Assembly (NCBI GenBank): GCA_025355645.1
Contig: JANXZG010000027.1
Span: 36,957-100,956 of the forward strand
Origin: Gammaproteobacteria bacterium
Lineage (GTDB): Bacteria > Pseudomonadota > Gammaproteobacteria > Steroidobacterales > Steroidobacteraceae
Length of the DNA: 64,000 nt
Direction: 5' to 3'
The translations under genes were made by a program, and so were the position numbers. Below are positions 11,374 through 21,454 of the stretch, one piece after another (within the stretch, counting starts at the first letter, position 1; the number at the start of each line of letters is the position of its first letter). The notes beneath the pieces are model-generated. The model was given only the letters and a program-made list of their open reading frames with translations, ran no database searches and was not told the origin of the DNA.

Positions 11374-12993
11374 TTGGCTGTATCCGCAAGTCAGCGGAAC
11401 AAAGACGTTCTGCAGCTGCTGAGGGACGGCAAATTGCAACAGGCAGCTGTTGCCTGCAGCGAGCTGACGCAGGCGCATCCTGAATATTCTCCCGGGTGGG
11501 CCGCGGCCGCCCGCATCGCCTTGGCATTGAAAAATCCTCCCGTCGCCCTCGGCCTCGTCGGCCGTGCGCTGGCGCTTGCTCCTGATGACGCGCGCTACCT
11601 TGTGCTCAAAGCCGCCGCCCTGCGCGCCGCCGGGATGCACCCCGAGGCGAATGAGGCCGCAGCCTCGGCGGCGCGGCGATGCGGATCGGACCCGGCTGCC
11701 TACGAGGAGCTCGGCAACTTCTATATCGCAACCGGGGCCTTTCAGGACGCGCTGCGATGCTGCAGCCGTGCGGTGGAGTTGGCGCCGCTGTCCGCGAACC
11801 TGCGCTTCAATCGTGCCACGGTGCTACGCATCGTCGGCGATCTGGAAGAAGCCGAAGCCGAATACGATCGCCTGCTGGCGATCAAACCGGACGAATACGA
11901 GGGGTATTTCAACCGTTCGCATCTGCGACGCCAGTCTCCAGGACGTAACCATGTCCGGGAATTGGAGCCGCTGGTTGCCGCAGGCATTCCTCACCCACGC
12001 GGAGAGGTCTTTATCCGCCACGCGCTTGCCAAGGAACTGGAGGATATCGGCCTCTTTGAACGCTCATTTGATCACTTGCGTCGCGGCGCGGATTCGCGGC
12101 GCCGCCATATTAATTATGACGTCCAAAGGGATGTGGACACAGTCGGATGGATCGAAAGTGCATTCGGTGCCAGCCGCCTTCGTGCGCCAGCTTCCGGCCA
12201 TCCCAGCACCAAGCCGATATTCATCGTCGGCATGCCGCGCACTGGCACCACCTTACTGGAACGCTGCCTCGCCCGGCACCCAGAGGTGTTGGCCGCCGGC
12301 GAATTACCCCACTTTGCTAATGCGCTGACTGCGGCGGCGTTGGCGCACAAAAACGCGGCGCATCTGTCGCGACAAGATCTCATCGCCGCGAGCGCACAGA
12401 TCGACATGAAAGCCCTGGGAGAAGACTATCTTGCGCGGACCGGACCAATAGCCCCAGAGCGATCGCACTTCATCGACAAGCTGCCGCTCAATTACCTGTA
12501 TTGCGGACTCATACACCTGGCGTTTCCGGAAGCGCACATCATCCACCTGACGCGCCATCCGATGGCAGCCTGCTATGCCGTGTATAAGACGCTATTCAAG
12601 GATGCCTATCCTTTCTCGTACGAATACAGCGAACTAGCCCGGTATTACGCGGGCTATCGCGAGCTAATGTGGCACTGGCACGCGGCTATGCCTGGGGTGA
12701 TAGTTGACGTGAGCTACGAAGCGCTTGTCTTGGATCTTGAGTTGCAGATCCGCCGTGTGCTTGTCTGCTGTGGCCTTGAATGGCATGCCGCCTGCCTTGA
12801 GTTTCATAAGAATCCGAATCCGACCACTACCGCCAGCGCGGCCCAGGTCCGCCAGCCGCTTTATTCCTCGTCGATTCATCTGTGGGAACGATATGCGCGG
12901 CAACTAGAACCATTGCGCGAATTATTAGTCGCCCATGGCATTCCTGAATGGGAGTTACTGTCGCAGCGCGCCCCTAACAAGGACGGGTCTTAG
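11374..12993 (+). CDS. Tetratricopeptide-repeat sulfotransferase family protein
   Basis: N-terminal TPRs; PAPS-binding loop IFIVGMPRTGTTLLERCLARHP; HLTRHPMAACYAVYKTLF; only 12 nt after the TonB receptor, TTG start. Confidence 0.85.
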   Translation: MAVSASQRNKDVLQLLRDGKLQQAAVACSELTQAHPEYSPGWAAAARIALALKNPPVALGLVGRALALAPDDARYLVLKAAALRAAGMHPEANEAAASAARRCGSDPAAYEELGNFYIATGAFQDALRCCSRAVELAPLSANLRFNRATVLRIVGDLEEAEAEYDRLLAIKPDEYEGYFNRSHLRRQSPGRNHVRELEPLVAAGIPHPRGEVFIRHALAKELEDIGLFERSFDHLRRGADSRRRHINYDVQRDVDTVGWIESAFGASRLRAPASGHPSTKPIFIVGMPRTGTTLLERCLARHPEVLAAGELPHFANALTAAALAHKNAAHLSRQDLIAASAQIDMKALGEDYLARTGPIAPERSHFIDKLPLNYLYCGLIHLAFPEAHIIHLTRHPMAACYAVYKTLFKDAYPFSYEYSELARYYAGYRELMWHWHAAMPGVIVDVSYEALVLDLELQIRRVLVCCGLEWHAACLEFHKNPNPTTTASAAQVRQPLYSSSIHLWERYARQLEPLRELLVAHGIPEWELLSQRAPNKDGS

Positions 12994-13314
12994 TGCGCCC
13001 GCATCCTCGGTGTCAGTGACCCGCCCAGCTTTCGTGTCGCAAGCCCGGCTTCTACGTTGCCGCGAAGCTCAAACGCGAGCGGCCGGTTGCGTATGGTGAT
13101 TCGCTAGCCTGATGGGACGAAAGTTGCATCGCCCAAGCAATTCAAGAGTTTGAAGACACACGGTTGCGGGTGCGAAGTTCCCAAGAAATACATCGGAATG
13201 TTCGAAAGTTTCTCTGAAATGTTAGCCCATCGCCAAACTCGACGTTGACGGCCAGTTTGTAAACCGTCCAGTCGCAGTGGGGAGGGTTTTTGTCTGTCCT
13301 TGCGCGCGCGCCTC

Positions 13315-13817
13315 TGGGGCTCAGTGATTCGAGATATATTGCGACAGCGCGCATCCGGTCCCGAGAAAGATCCTTGACCACGTCGTGCATGACCGGCTGG
13401 GCGCGCAAAGCGCTGTGAAAAACCAGTGACTGCCTCACCAGATACACTGCGTGCTGCCCGGCGAGCCGTGGAGAAGTATCGTTGCCGCGCGCCTGCGGGC
13501 CGTGGCAGTTCGCACGCCGGGATACCTTGCGAAGTGACGCCTTCTTCAAAAATCTGCTTGCCGCGGGTCACGAGCATTTTATCGCCAGTCTTGGCTCGCG
13601 ACAGTGCCTGCGCAGCATAGTAGTAAGAGAGGGCCTCTATTGCTGCATCGCTAAGCTGCGATGCCATGCCACACATGTACGTAAGCGCGTCGGGGTCGCC
13701 TCTCGCTTAATCGCGAAACGCGTGCAGTTGGGCTTGCAGATATGGTGCGGTCTGTGCGGCAAGAACTGGAAACGTCGGTGAGATGCTGCGGCCACTGTCG
13801 CCACGACAGCTTGCATA
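13315..13817 (-). pseudogene. Diheme cytochrome c (c4/c553-like) remnant
   Basis: YASCRGDSGRSISPTFPVLAAQTAPYLQAQLHAFRD, in-frame TAA at 13707-13709, then RGDPDALTYMCGMASQLSD..GIPAC, frameshift ~13505-13520, then NCHGPQARGNDTSPRLAGQHAVYLVRQ..; heme motif 1 CxxCH is YASCR. Confidence 0.85.
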
Positions 13818-13879
13818 GGGGGTTTCGGCCAGCGGGTGAGTCACGCGCTCGATCTGCAAGGAAACGTCGGCGGCGCGCA

Positions 13880-14111
13880 TGGCGCCGCTCGACTGAGCGT
13901 CACGCTCGACCCGAACAACGCGCAATTTTTATTCAACCGGGCTTCCGTTCGCCGCTTCGTGAGACAACTCGCAGGTGCGGAACGCAATCTCGATCGGGTA
14001 ATTGCGCTCCAAACCGCAGATTATGAAGCCTACAAAAGTTGCGAGGACTTGCCTACCCAAACGACGGAGTGGAATCGACGTTACCCCTTCCTCAGTAGCA
14101 TAGGGCTTTAG
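13880..14111 (+). pseudogene. TPR-sulfotransferase fragment (TPR part only)
   Basis: VTLDPNNAQFLFNRASVRRFVRQLAGAERNLDRVIALQTADYEAYKS aligns by eye to ELAPLSANLRFNRATVLRIVGDLEEAEAEYDRLLAIKPDEYEGYFNRS of the 11374-12993 protein; no sulfotransferase domain follows. Confidence 0.65.
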
Positions 14112-14419
14112 AGTTTTCCGCATTGTAATGTGCGACGCTACAACCTTTCAGCATGGGGTTGCAGTTCCGGCAGGGATTTTAGGCGCGCGAATATCATGGA
14201 TACCATCCCACAACGGTTCATGCTTCGCGAAAGGCTAGTTTGGATCGGGTACTATTAATTGGCCTGTACATCCGGTCGCCCGGTTCAAATCCGTACGAGC
14301 GCGAAAAGTTAGTTCATAACAGCAGTCTACTATCGGCCGTACGCCGCTATTGCGCCGTTGCGATGAATGACTTGGACGCCAAATTGCCGCTGTCAGCGCA
14401 TGACTTGGCAAGGCCACCT

Positions 14420-17113
14420 TCAGGGCTGATTTGGCGCGTGCCGCATGTACTCATCCATGGCAGGCACAAGAATGCTTCGCTCTGCAAAGTGAGTGTGGGC
14501 GTCCGCGAGACCCGCGTCGGCGCTGTCGGATAAACCCTTCGGGAGGCGGCCGCGCACCCAGGTTTCCAACTCGTTTTGCGGTATGCCACGCCAGTAGACC
14601 TGCGGAATACCCTGGGCATAGACAGTGTCGGCGATGCTGACGTAGGGCGCCATGAGCAATTCTGTTTGCGACGTGAGTGCATCCCAGGACAAGCGCGGAT
14701 GACGGATTGCCAGCTGCCCCAGCAGGAGGATCCGCAGATCGCTGACCTGCGGGGGAATTTCGGATGACAGGGCGATCTGCAGTGCCTGCTTCGCCAGCGC
14801 TGGGTCCCTGACATTCATGAGCGCCATGTAGAAGCGACGAATCTCGGTATTGTCGGATGCGGATTTTGCCAATGCATGCATCCGATCGAACGTCGCCGCA
14901 TCTGCGTGCTGCGCTACGATCGACAATATAAATGCCTGATCGTCGGAAGATATGGTGGAGCGTGCCGTCATGAAGGCCTCAAACCGCTTTTGCGCCTCGT
15001 GGATGACTGCGCTGTCGTCCCACTCGCCTAGACTTCCGAGCAACACTCGTCGCAATTGCTGGACATCAGCTGGCTCGCCGGGCTTCGGCGTCCACCCAAG
15101 GCTGTCCACAGCAGGCCTAACCAGCGATCGGGCAACAGACTCGAAGCGTGGGTAGCTTGGCAGGCTGTATTCGTCATAGGCGATGCGTTCCAGCGCTCCG
15201 TCGATCTGGGTCCACGCCGTGGCATCGAGGTCCGAACCCATGGCGGATGCCAACGCCAGGTAGTCAGAAAGTGGCCCGGATCCTACCAGTGTCAGCGCCC
15301 AGCCATCATCGAGAAGCGCAATACGATCAGCGTCCGGCATGTGCGAAAACGCCGCCAAGTTGTTTCGAAGTGTCTCGGCATCGTACTTAACGCGATAGTA
15401 GCCAATGTCATCCGCGTTCAGGCTCAACGGCTTATCACAACGGCCAGCAGGCATCGTCTGGCCGTCATCGCTGAGCATCTCGTAATGCGGCGCAATGGCA
15501 AAATCCGTGCGGATCCGGAGTGGAATTTTCCAGCGAGGATGCGCTGAATCAGTGCCGTTCTTCAAAAATCTCTGTTGCGACAGGCGGATAGTCCGTGCGC
15601 CGGTTGCATCGCAGGACGTGACCGCGGTCACTAGAGGGAATCCGGCCTGCTCAGTCCATCCGGAAACGATGCCGGAAACATCCGCGCCACTTGCAGCATC
15701 GAGCGCGTTCCACAGGTCCGCGCTGGTCGCGTTGGAGTACGCGCGCGCCTTCATGTATTTTTGAATCCCCTTGCGAAAATTGTCCGGGCCGATGCTCTCT
15801 TCGATCATGCGCAGGACCGTTTGGCCCTTGGCGTAGGTGATTTGGGGATCTGCAACGTCAAGCGCCTTCACTTCATCTTCCACGCGCACATAAATCGGGT
15901 GCGAAGAGCCATTCGCGTCCGCTCCCATCGCCAATTCCTTGGCGACGTCCTGGCCTTCCCACCAGTGCCAGGTCGGGTTGCGCAGGTCGGTTTCCTTGGC
16001 CGCCATCCAGGAGGCAAAGCTTTCGTTAAGCCAGATGTTGTCCCACCATGCCATGGTCACGAGGTCGCCGTTCCATTGATGCGCCATTTCATGCGCCTGG
16101 GTGCTGAATACCTGTTGATGATCGTTAAGGTCGCCCGAAGGACCCACGAGCAGCAGCTGATCGATATAGGTGATTGCCCCCCAACTTTCCATGGCGCCGG
16201 TGAATCCGCCCGGAATCGCAATCGAATCGAGCTTGGCGAGAGGGTAGCGGTAACCGAAGTAGTCGTTGTAGTCGCTGAGGATCACTTGGGCATTGGCGAG
16301 CGCCTCCCTGCCATTCGCTTCCTCACCACGCACTGTCCAGACCGTGAATTGAGTCTTGTCATGAACCGCAGAGACCTTGCTCAGGTCACCCACCGTGAGT
16401 TCCACGAGGTAGGTGGGCATGGAGGGCGAGCGCTGAAAAGTCGTCGTGGCGAGTGAGCCATGAACGATGCGCTTCTGGGCGGGCATGTTGGACACCGCAG
16501 TCAGGCTCGCCGGGGCGGTAATCGAAAGACCGAACGTGGCGCGAAAGGCGGGCTCATCCCAGCACGGGAACATCCGCCGCGCATCCACCGCCTCCAGTTG
16601 GGTCGACAGCAGCCGGCCCTTGGCACCGTCACGACTCTCGTAATCCTGCGCGAACAGGCCTCGCGGCGTGGTCTCGATGACGCCAGAGTAGGCGAAGCTG
16701 AGAACGTGCGTTCCGGCAGGAAGTGACTTGCTCAGGGTGATGGTCGTAAGTTGTTGATCGTTATCGGAGGCGATTGACTGAACCGGCTGGCCGTCGATAC
16801 GAACATTGGTCAGGACTTCATTTAGCGAGTCCAGCACGATGGACGATGAGGCGACCCGGAAGTTCAGCCGTACCGATTCGACGCCGCTTAGCGTTAATTT
16901 GTCGAGATCCGTGGTCAGCGAAACGGTGTAATCGAGCGGTATGATGGATTTCGGCAGTCGCCCCATCGTCGCATCAAAGGAATAAGTTGATTCAGCGAGC
17001 GCCGGGTAGGTGCAGCACAGAGATGCGACCATCAGCCAGCACCATCGACGGCTCACCCGTGCCACCGCGACGTCTGGATTGGGAGTCGCTTTATTCATCC
17101 AGGATGTTTGCAT
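14420..17113 (-). CDS. M1-family metallopeptidase (aminopeptidase N-like)
   Basis: HEMAHQWNGDLVTMAWWDNIWLNESFASW zinc site; GGFTGAMESWGAITY in place of GAMEN; ERAP1-C-like C-terminus. Confidence 0.92.
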   Translation of the reverse strand: MQTSWMNKATPNPDVAVARVSRRWCWLMVASLCCTYPALAESTYSFDATMGRLPKSIIPLDYTVSLTTDLDKLTLSGVESVRLNFRVASSSIVLDSLNEVLTNVRIDGQPVQSIASDNDQQLTTITLSKSLPAGTHVLSFAYSGVIETTPRGLFAQDYESRDGAKGRLLSTQLEAVDARRMFPCWDEPAFRATFGLSITAPASLTAVSNMPAQKRIVHGSLATTTFQRSPSMPTYLVELTVGDLSKVSAVHDKTQFTVWTVRGEEANGREALANAQVILSDYNDYFGYRYPLAKLDSIAIPGGFTGAMESWGAITYIDQLLLVGPSGDLNDHQQVFSTQAHEMAHQWNGDLVTMAWWDNIWLNESFASWMAAKETDLRNPTWHWWEGQDVAKELAMGADANGSSHPIYVRVEDEVKALDVADPQITYAKGQTVLRMIEESIGPDNFRKGIQKYMKARAYSNATSADLWNALDAASGADVSGIVSGWTEQAGFPLVTAVTSCDATGARTIRLSQQRFLKNGTDSAHPRWKIPLRIRTDFAIAPHYEMLSDDGQTMPAGRCDKPLSLNADDIGYYRVKYDAETLRNNLAAFSHMPDADRIALLDDGWALTLVGSGPLSDYLALASAMGSDLDATAWTQIDGALERIAYDEYSLPSYPRFESVARSLVRPAVDSLGWTPKPGEPADVQQLRRVLLGSLGEWDDSAVIHEAQKRFEAFMTARSTISSDDQAFILSIVAQHADAATFDRMHALAKSASDNTEIRRFYMALMNVRDPALAKQALQIALSSEIPPQVSDLRILLLGQLAIRHPRLSWDALTSQTELLMAPYVSIADTVYAQGIPQVYWRGIPQNELETWVRGRLPKGLSDSADAGLADAHTHFAERSILVPAMDEYMRHAPNQP

Positions 17114-17414
17114 TTTCTTCTTTATATAGTAGGTGAGATTGAAGGGATTAGTCTATGAACCGCAATTGGCCGCTCAAAGGCCGCTTACTGCAGGCGGATG
17201 TGGATTCACTGCATCAGCGCACGGTAGCAACGCCGTGCTGCTGAAGGAGGCGAGCTGCAGGTGATAAGCTCGTATAGGATTATTCACCATTTAATATCAA
17301 CAAGTTATGAATCGCCGGCCCGCCCTCTCGCAGCAATGATCAAGTTGAGAAGCGCAGCATTTGTTCTGCGCATGTATTGCGGCAGCATATACCGGATTAC
17401 TAAGGGGGCGGGGC

Positions 17415-17886
17415 ATGTCATCAATAACTTATGCACTCTGGGCGTTTTGCGCGGGTGCACTGATACCGCTGATGGCTATTCTGAATGCGGGACTTGCGCG
17501 AGGCGCGGGGGGGCGCGGTTCAGGCAACCCTTTTGCTGTTTGGAACTGGTTTCATCGCGACCTTGCTATTCGCGGTGGTAACCGCGACACCGCTACCCGG
17601 GCTTCACGCGCTGGCTCGGGTCGCGCCATCACATTATGCGGGCGGTCTGATAGTCGGTTTTTACATTCTGTCCATCACATTTCTTGCGCCGCGCTTTGGT
17701 GTCGGAAATGCGATTTTATTCGCCGTCACAGCGCAGCTGCTCACATCCGCCGCTATAGATCATTTTGCACTGGCAGGGGCTATCGCGCGCCCGCGGACGA
17801 CAGTAAGAGTGATAGGGCTCCTGGTTGTCATTGTCGGTGTGGTGATTACGCAGGCCAGCGATCGCATCTTACCAGTTGCACGCTGA
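17415..17886 (+). pseudogene. DMT-family transporter (YdcZ/DUF606-like) split by frameshift in a G7 tract
   Basis: MSSITYALWAFCAGALIPLMAILNAGLARGAGG (frame 3) continues as AVQATLLLFGTGFIATLL..LIVGFYILSITFLAPRFGVGNAILFAVTAQL (frame 1) if one G of 17507-17513 is removed. Confidence 0.75.
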
Positions 17887-18262
17887 TGAGCGCCGACACA
17901 GCAACCTGGGTCGAGTCCCTCGCGGCATGCAGACAATTCGCCGACAAGCCGAGCGAAAAGCGTGTTTATTGCGAGCTGTACTGGCCCAACGGGTGTAGCG
18001 ATCGACGACGGCGAGAAATTTTAAGGCGATAGCACGATGCTCCGATGCTCAACCGGGGCCACAGCGCCGGCAGGCAGGCAGGTGCCGACGGGGTCGCGCA
18101 TAACGCGGCGATGTGCACGTATATCTGTAACGACCCGGAAAACGCGCCAGGCGGTTGCTTGCTTTATTATTCTTGACCCCTGCACATGCACGTGTGAGGA
18201 TCTATTTTATAGGGCGCGCTTGTTCCGCCGACTAACATAAACTCAAGATAAAGGGGATATTC

Positions 18263-19309
18263 GTGGCATTAGGGAAGTGGAATTCGCATTCGCGTTATGT
18301 AATACGAATCGCAGCCGCAAGCCTCATTAGCGCATGCTGGTTGCAGAGTGCATCTGCCGCGGAGGCAGACGCAGCGGCCGACCCGGATGCTGCAGCGCGT
18401 AGCAACTGGCGCTCGACCATAGAGGAAAGTATTCCCGCGGCGGTGGGATGTTCTCAGGCATCGTATCCCGAAATCGTTTGGAAGAGCGTGGAGTGCAAGG
18501 AAGCGCATCCGCGGTTTCATCCGGTCTTCAGCAAGCCTGCGACCGGTGGGGAGGAAGTGACGGGCAACGGTCACGACTACGTCGCTAAGGCGGTGGGACT
18601 GATCAGCAAGACACTTGGAACTTTCCCAAGCGTCACGGGCGTGACGCGAGAAAAAAGTGTTGGTGTAGCCGCGTTTGGCGGCGGCGGCATCCTCGGGCCG
18701 AATGAATACACGCTACAGGTAAATACGAACTTCACGGGCACCACCTCGGCGTGTGCCGGCCATTCCGGTTGTACCGTCTGGCAACAATTCATTTATGCGC
18801 CGGATTACAACACCAAGGGCGAGGCCGCTGTATTCATGCAATATTGGCTGATTGGCTGGGGCACCTCGGCATGTCCGAGCACCTGGGGCAGCGATGGCGG
18901 CGCCGACTGCTACCAGAACAGTGCTTACGTCGCGGCACCCGATTTGAAGATCACCACGCTTGGCAACCAGACGATTTCGGGCGCTGCGGTTGCGGGCGGA
19001 AATGATACGGTCGTGTTCAATAATGGATCCACCGCCTACTCAGTTACCGGCAGCGACAGCGTGGTTGATATCTCGGCCGTTTGGCAGGAATCCGAATTCA
19101 ACGTCGTCGGTAATGCCGGTGGTTCACGAGCCGTCTTCAATAAGGGTTCCTCGGTCACCGTGAATGTGGCACTGACGGATGGTTCCACTTCGGCGCCAGC
19201 TTGCGTTAAGGATGCCGGCTCAACGGGAGAGACCAATAACTTAAATTTAGGCCCATGCAGCAAAGCGGGCGGAACATCACCCTCGATTAAGTTCACCGAA
19301 TCTTTCTGA
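18263..19309 (+). CDS. Conserved secreted protein of unknown function
   Basis: Signal peptide, Cys/Trp-rich central block CAGHSGCTVWQQFIYAPD..AVFMQYWLIGWG..CPSTW..DCYQNS, beta-rich C-terminal part. Confidence 0.7.
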   Translation: MALGKWNSHSRYVIRIAAASLISACWLQSASAAEADAAADPDAAARSNWRSTIEESIPAAVGCSQASYPEIVWKSVECKEAHPRFHPVFSKPATGGEEVTGNGHDYVAKAVGLISKTLGTFPSVTGVTREKSVGVAAFGGGGILGPNEYTLQVNTNFTGTTSACAGHSGCTVWQQFIYAPDYNTKGEAAVFMQYWLIGWGTSACPSTWGSDGGADCYQNSAYVAAPDLKITTLGNQTISGAAVAGGNDTVVFNNGSTAYSVTGSDSVVDISAVWQESEFNVVGNAGGSRAVFNKGSSVTVNVALTDGSTSAPACVKDAGSTGETNNLNLGPCSKAGGTSPSIKFTESF

Positions 19310-19351
19310 TAGTCTGGCAGTGATTTTTCATGGCCAGTTAATTGGATCCCA

Positions 19352-19384
19352 CAGCTAAGGGGCAAGCCCCTCAGCTGCTTTTGC
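19352..19384 (+). terminator. Putative intrinsic terminator
   Basis: CAGCTAAGGGGCAAGCCCCTCAGCTG hairpin followed by CTTTTG, 43 nt after stop of 18263-19309. Confidence 0.5.
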
Positions 19385-19537
19385 GGTGCGCGGGCCCAAT
19401 TCCAGCGATCGTGATTGCAGCAACAGGGTTGTCCGGTCGGTCTATATCGGTCGGGCCTGCCGTTATCTATAGATTCGACGCTTACAATCACCGCCAGTTG
19501 GGCAGCAGCGCATCGCTCCCGGGTAGGGATGCGAAAG

Positions 19538-20497
19538 CTAACGAAAACTCGGAAGGTTCGCCATTTCTTCGAGCGGCACGCCCTCGACGGGCAATCCGGC
19601 ACTTCTCCAGGCACGCAGCCCGCCCTTGATTACCGAGACGCGGACTCCCCTGTTCTGCAGTTCGCGCGCAACACGCACGCTGGTAGCTTCGCGAGCGCAG
19701 GTACAGTAAACATAGACCATCGGTCCGTCGGGCGATTCTTCGTTGAATCGGGTCAGCGTGTTGGGATCCAATCTTATGGAACCCGTAATGCGTGTTGCCT
19801 TGGCATCCAGGTAGCCATGGCTGCGCACGTCATATATGCGTGCTCCAAGCTTGATGAGTTGGGCCGCTTCGGAAGGATCCGCGAAAGGGACGGTGCGTAA
19901 CGCGCGCACCTTGACCCATTGCCAGGTTACATACCCCACATATGCAGCAATCAGCGCAACCACCACCCAGCCCGCCGCACGAGCGAACGATTGATAGCCT
20001 CGGGTGATTGTTCCGAGCGCGCCGCTGAAAAGAAAACCCATTCCAAAGAATGTAAAGATATAAAGACCAGCCCCAGCAAGGTCCAGCCCAAAGAACTGCA
20101 GCGGACGCATGTTCATCGAGCCAGCCAATGGTGGCGCCATCGTGTTGATCCCAGGAATGAATTTCGACACAACGAGCAACATCCGCCCGCGACGCAGGAA
20201 GGAGTCCGCCGAACTCAGGATGCAGGCCTCTGGGTTCAGTGAAATTCGGCAAAGCAAGCCGAGAAAGAACCAGCCTGTATAGCGACCCATCAAGAACATC
20301 AGGGTGTCCCCCGAAACTGTCGCTATAAGGGCACCGCCCAGGACATACGAACTGTGCAAGGAGCCACGCGCACTGGCGGCTCCGGCGATGAGCAATGCAA
20401 GGGCTGCGGGCAGCGGGAATCCGATCGCTTCCAGAAATACCACGGCGAACAGGATCGAGTAGCCGTGCGACGCGAGTCCGGAAATCCAGGCATCCAT
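19538..20497 (-). CDS. DedA-family membrane protein fused to C-terminal rhodanese domain
   Basis: GFPLPAALALLIAG, FIPGINTMAPPLAGSMNM, then RIYDVRSHGYLDAKATRITGSIRLDPN..VYVYCTCAREATS. Confidence 0.85.
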   Translation of the reverse strand: MDAWISGLASHGYSILFAVVFLEAIGFPLPAALALLIAGAASARGSLHSSYVLGGALIATVSGDTLMFLMGRYTGWFFLGLLCRISLNPEACILSSADSFLRRGRMLLVVSKFIPGINTMAPPLAGSMNMRPLQFFGLDLAGAGLYIFTFFGMGFLFSGALGTITRGYQSFARAAGWVVVALIAAYVGYVTWQWVKVRALRTVPFADPSEAAQLIKLGARIYDVRSHGYLDAKATRITGSIRLDPNTLTRFNEESPDGPMVYVYCTCAREATSVRVARELQNRGVRVSVIKGGLRAWRSAGLPVEGVPLEEMANLPSFR

Positions 20498-20776
20498 TTC
20501 GCGACCAATTATGCCCTATATGTGTAAACCACGGGCGCTCGAGCGGCCTATTTTCATCGTGCGCCCCTTCCGCACCCGACAGCCGCCGCTGAACCTTTTA
20601 AGGAACCCCTCCAGCCGTGCAGCGACGACTCCCGAATGCCACGACGTGGCGAGCGAAACGCGCGCCAACCGTCGGTTGGCCGCCTCTCCCGCGCGCACTG
20701 TTATGCTTGCTTCTTTCGCAGACCTGCTTCCCTTTAGAACATACAATTACCCTTGTAGAACCACCGAGGAACGAAC

Positions 20777-21286
20777 ATGACGAGCCCGATGTATACCAAT
20801 TCAGTCCCCGTCTTCAAGCAATTTCTCATCGCATTGAAAGCCGTACTGGCGCAGGCCACTGCACATGCCGCTTCCAAGTCAATAGACCCGGATGCACTAT
20901 TGCAGGCACGCCTTTATCCGGACATGTTTCCGCTGGTCAAACAAGTGCATATTGCGGCCGATTTTGCGCGCGGGGTTACGGCACGCCTGGCTGGCGTTGA
21001 CGTGCCCAACTATGAGGGCAAAGAGAAGAGCTTTGCCGATCTCGAAGCACTATTGGTCCGGACGCTGGAATTCCTGGATAGCGTGAAATCGGCACAGTTT
21101 GAGGGTAGCGAAACGAAAGAAATCGTACTGCGTCCTGGTACGCCTAAAGAGAAGAAGTTGAATGGCCAGTCCTATATGGCGAACTATGGCCTGCCGCAGT
21201 TCTTGTTTCATGTCACCACCGCCTACAACATTTTGCGTCACAACGGCTTGGAAATTGGCAAGCGTGACTTTATGGGGGCGTTCTGA
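20777..21286 (+). CDS. DUF1993-family protein
   Basis: MYTNSVPVFKQFLIALKAVLAQA..ARLYPDMFPLVKQVHIAADFARG..LPQFLFHVTTAYNILRHNGLEIGKRDFMG. Confidence 0.8.
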   Translation: MTSPMYTNSVPVFKQFLIALKAVLAQATAHAASKSIDPDALLQARLYPDMFPLVKQVHIAADFARGVTARLAGVDVPNYEGKEKSFADLEALLVRTLEFLDSVKSAQFEGSETKEIVLRPGTPKEKKLNGQSYMANYGLPQFLFHVTTAYNILRHNGLEIGKRDFMGAF

Positions 21287-21454
21287 GGTTGTCGTCCTAG
21301 GGCGCCGGGCAGCCGGTCGCTGAGGACGTCACTGTCGGGGTAGAACTCGTGTTGGCCATAGCAATAGATCCTCGCTGGGAAGGTCACCCTTCGGCGGTTG
21401 GAATGCGAAAGTTGGTGAACAAGTGACGCCCATAAGGGCGCAGGGGAAGAGCCG

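Noticed and set aside
14231-14310. tRNA-like T-arm CGGTTCAAATCCG at ~14281
   Set aside because: Only 3 bp of T-stem pair and no matching acceptor, D or anticodon arms could be found upstream; not a tRNA
15761-16456. 231-aa plus-strand ORF antisense to the M1 peptidase
   Set aside because: Low-complexity His/Arg/Val-rich shadow translation, no start context, opposite strand clearly coding
17886-18032. 48-aa ORF overlapping the DMT stop (TGATG)
   Set aside because: Coupled start is suggestive, but the protein has no recognised domain and follows a frameshifted gene; possibly a truncated remnant
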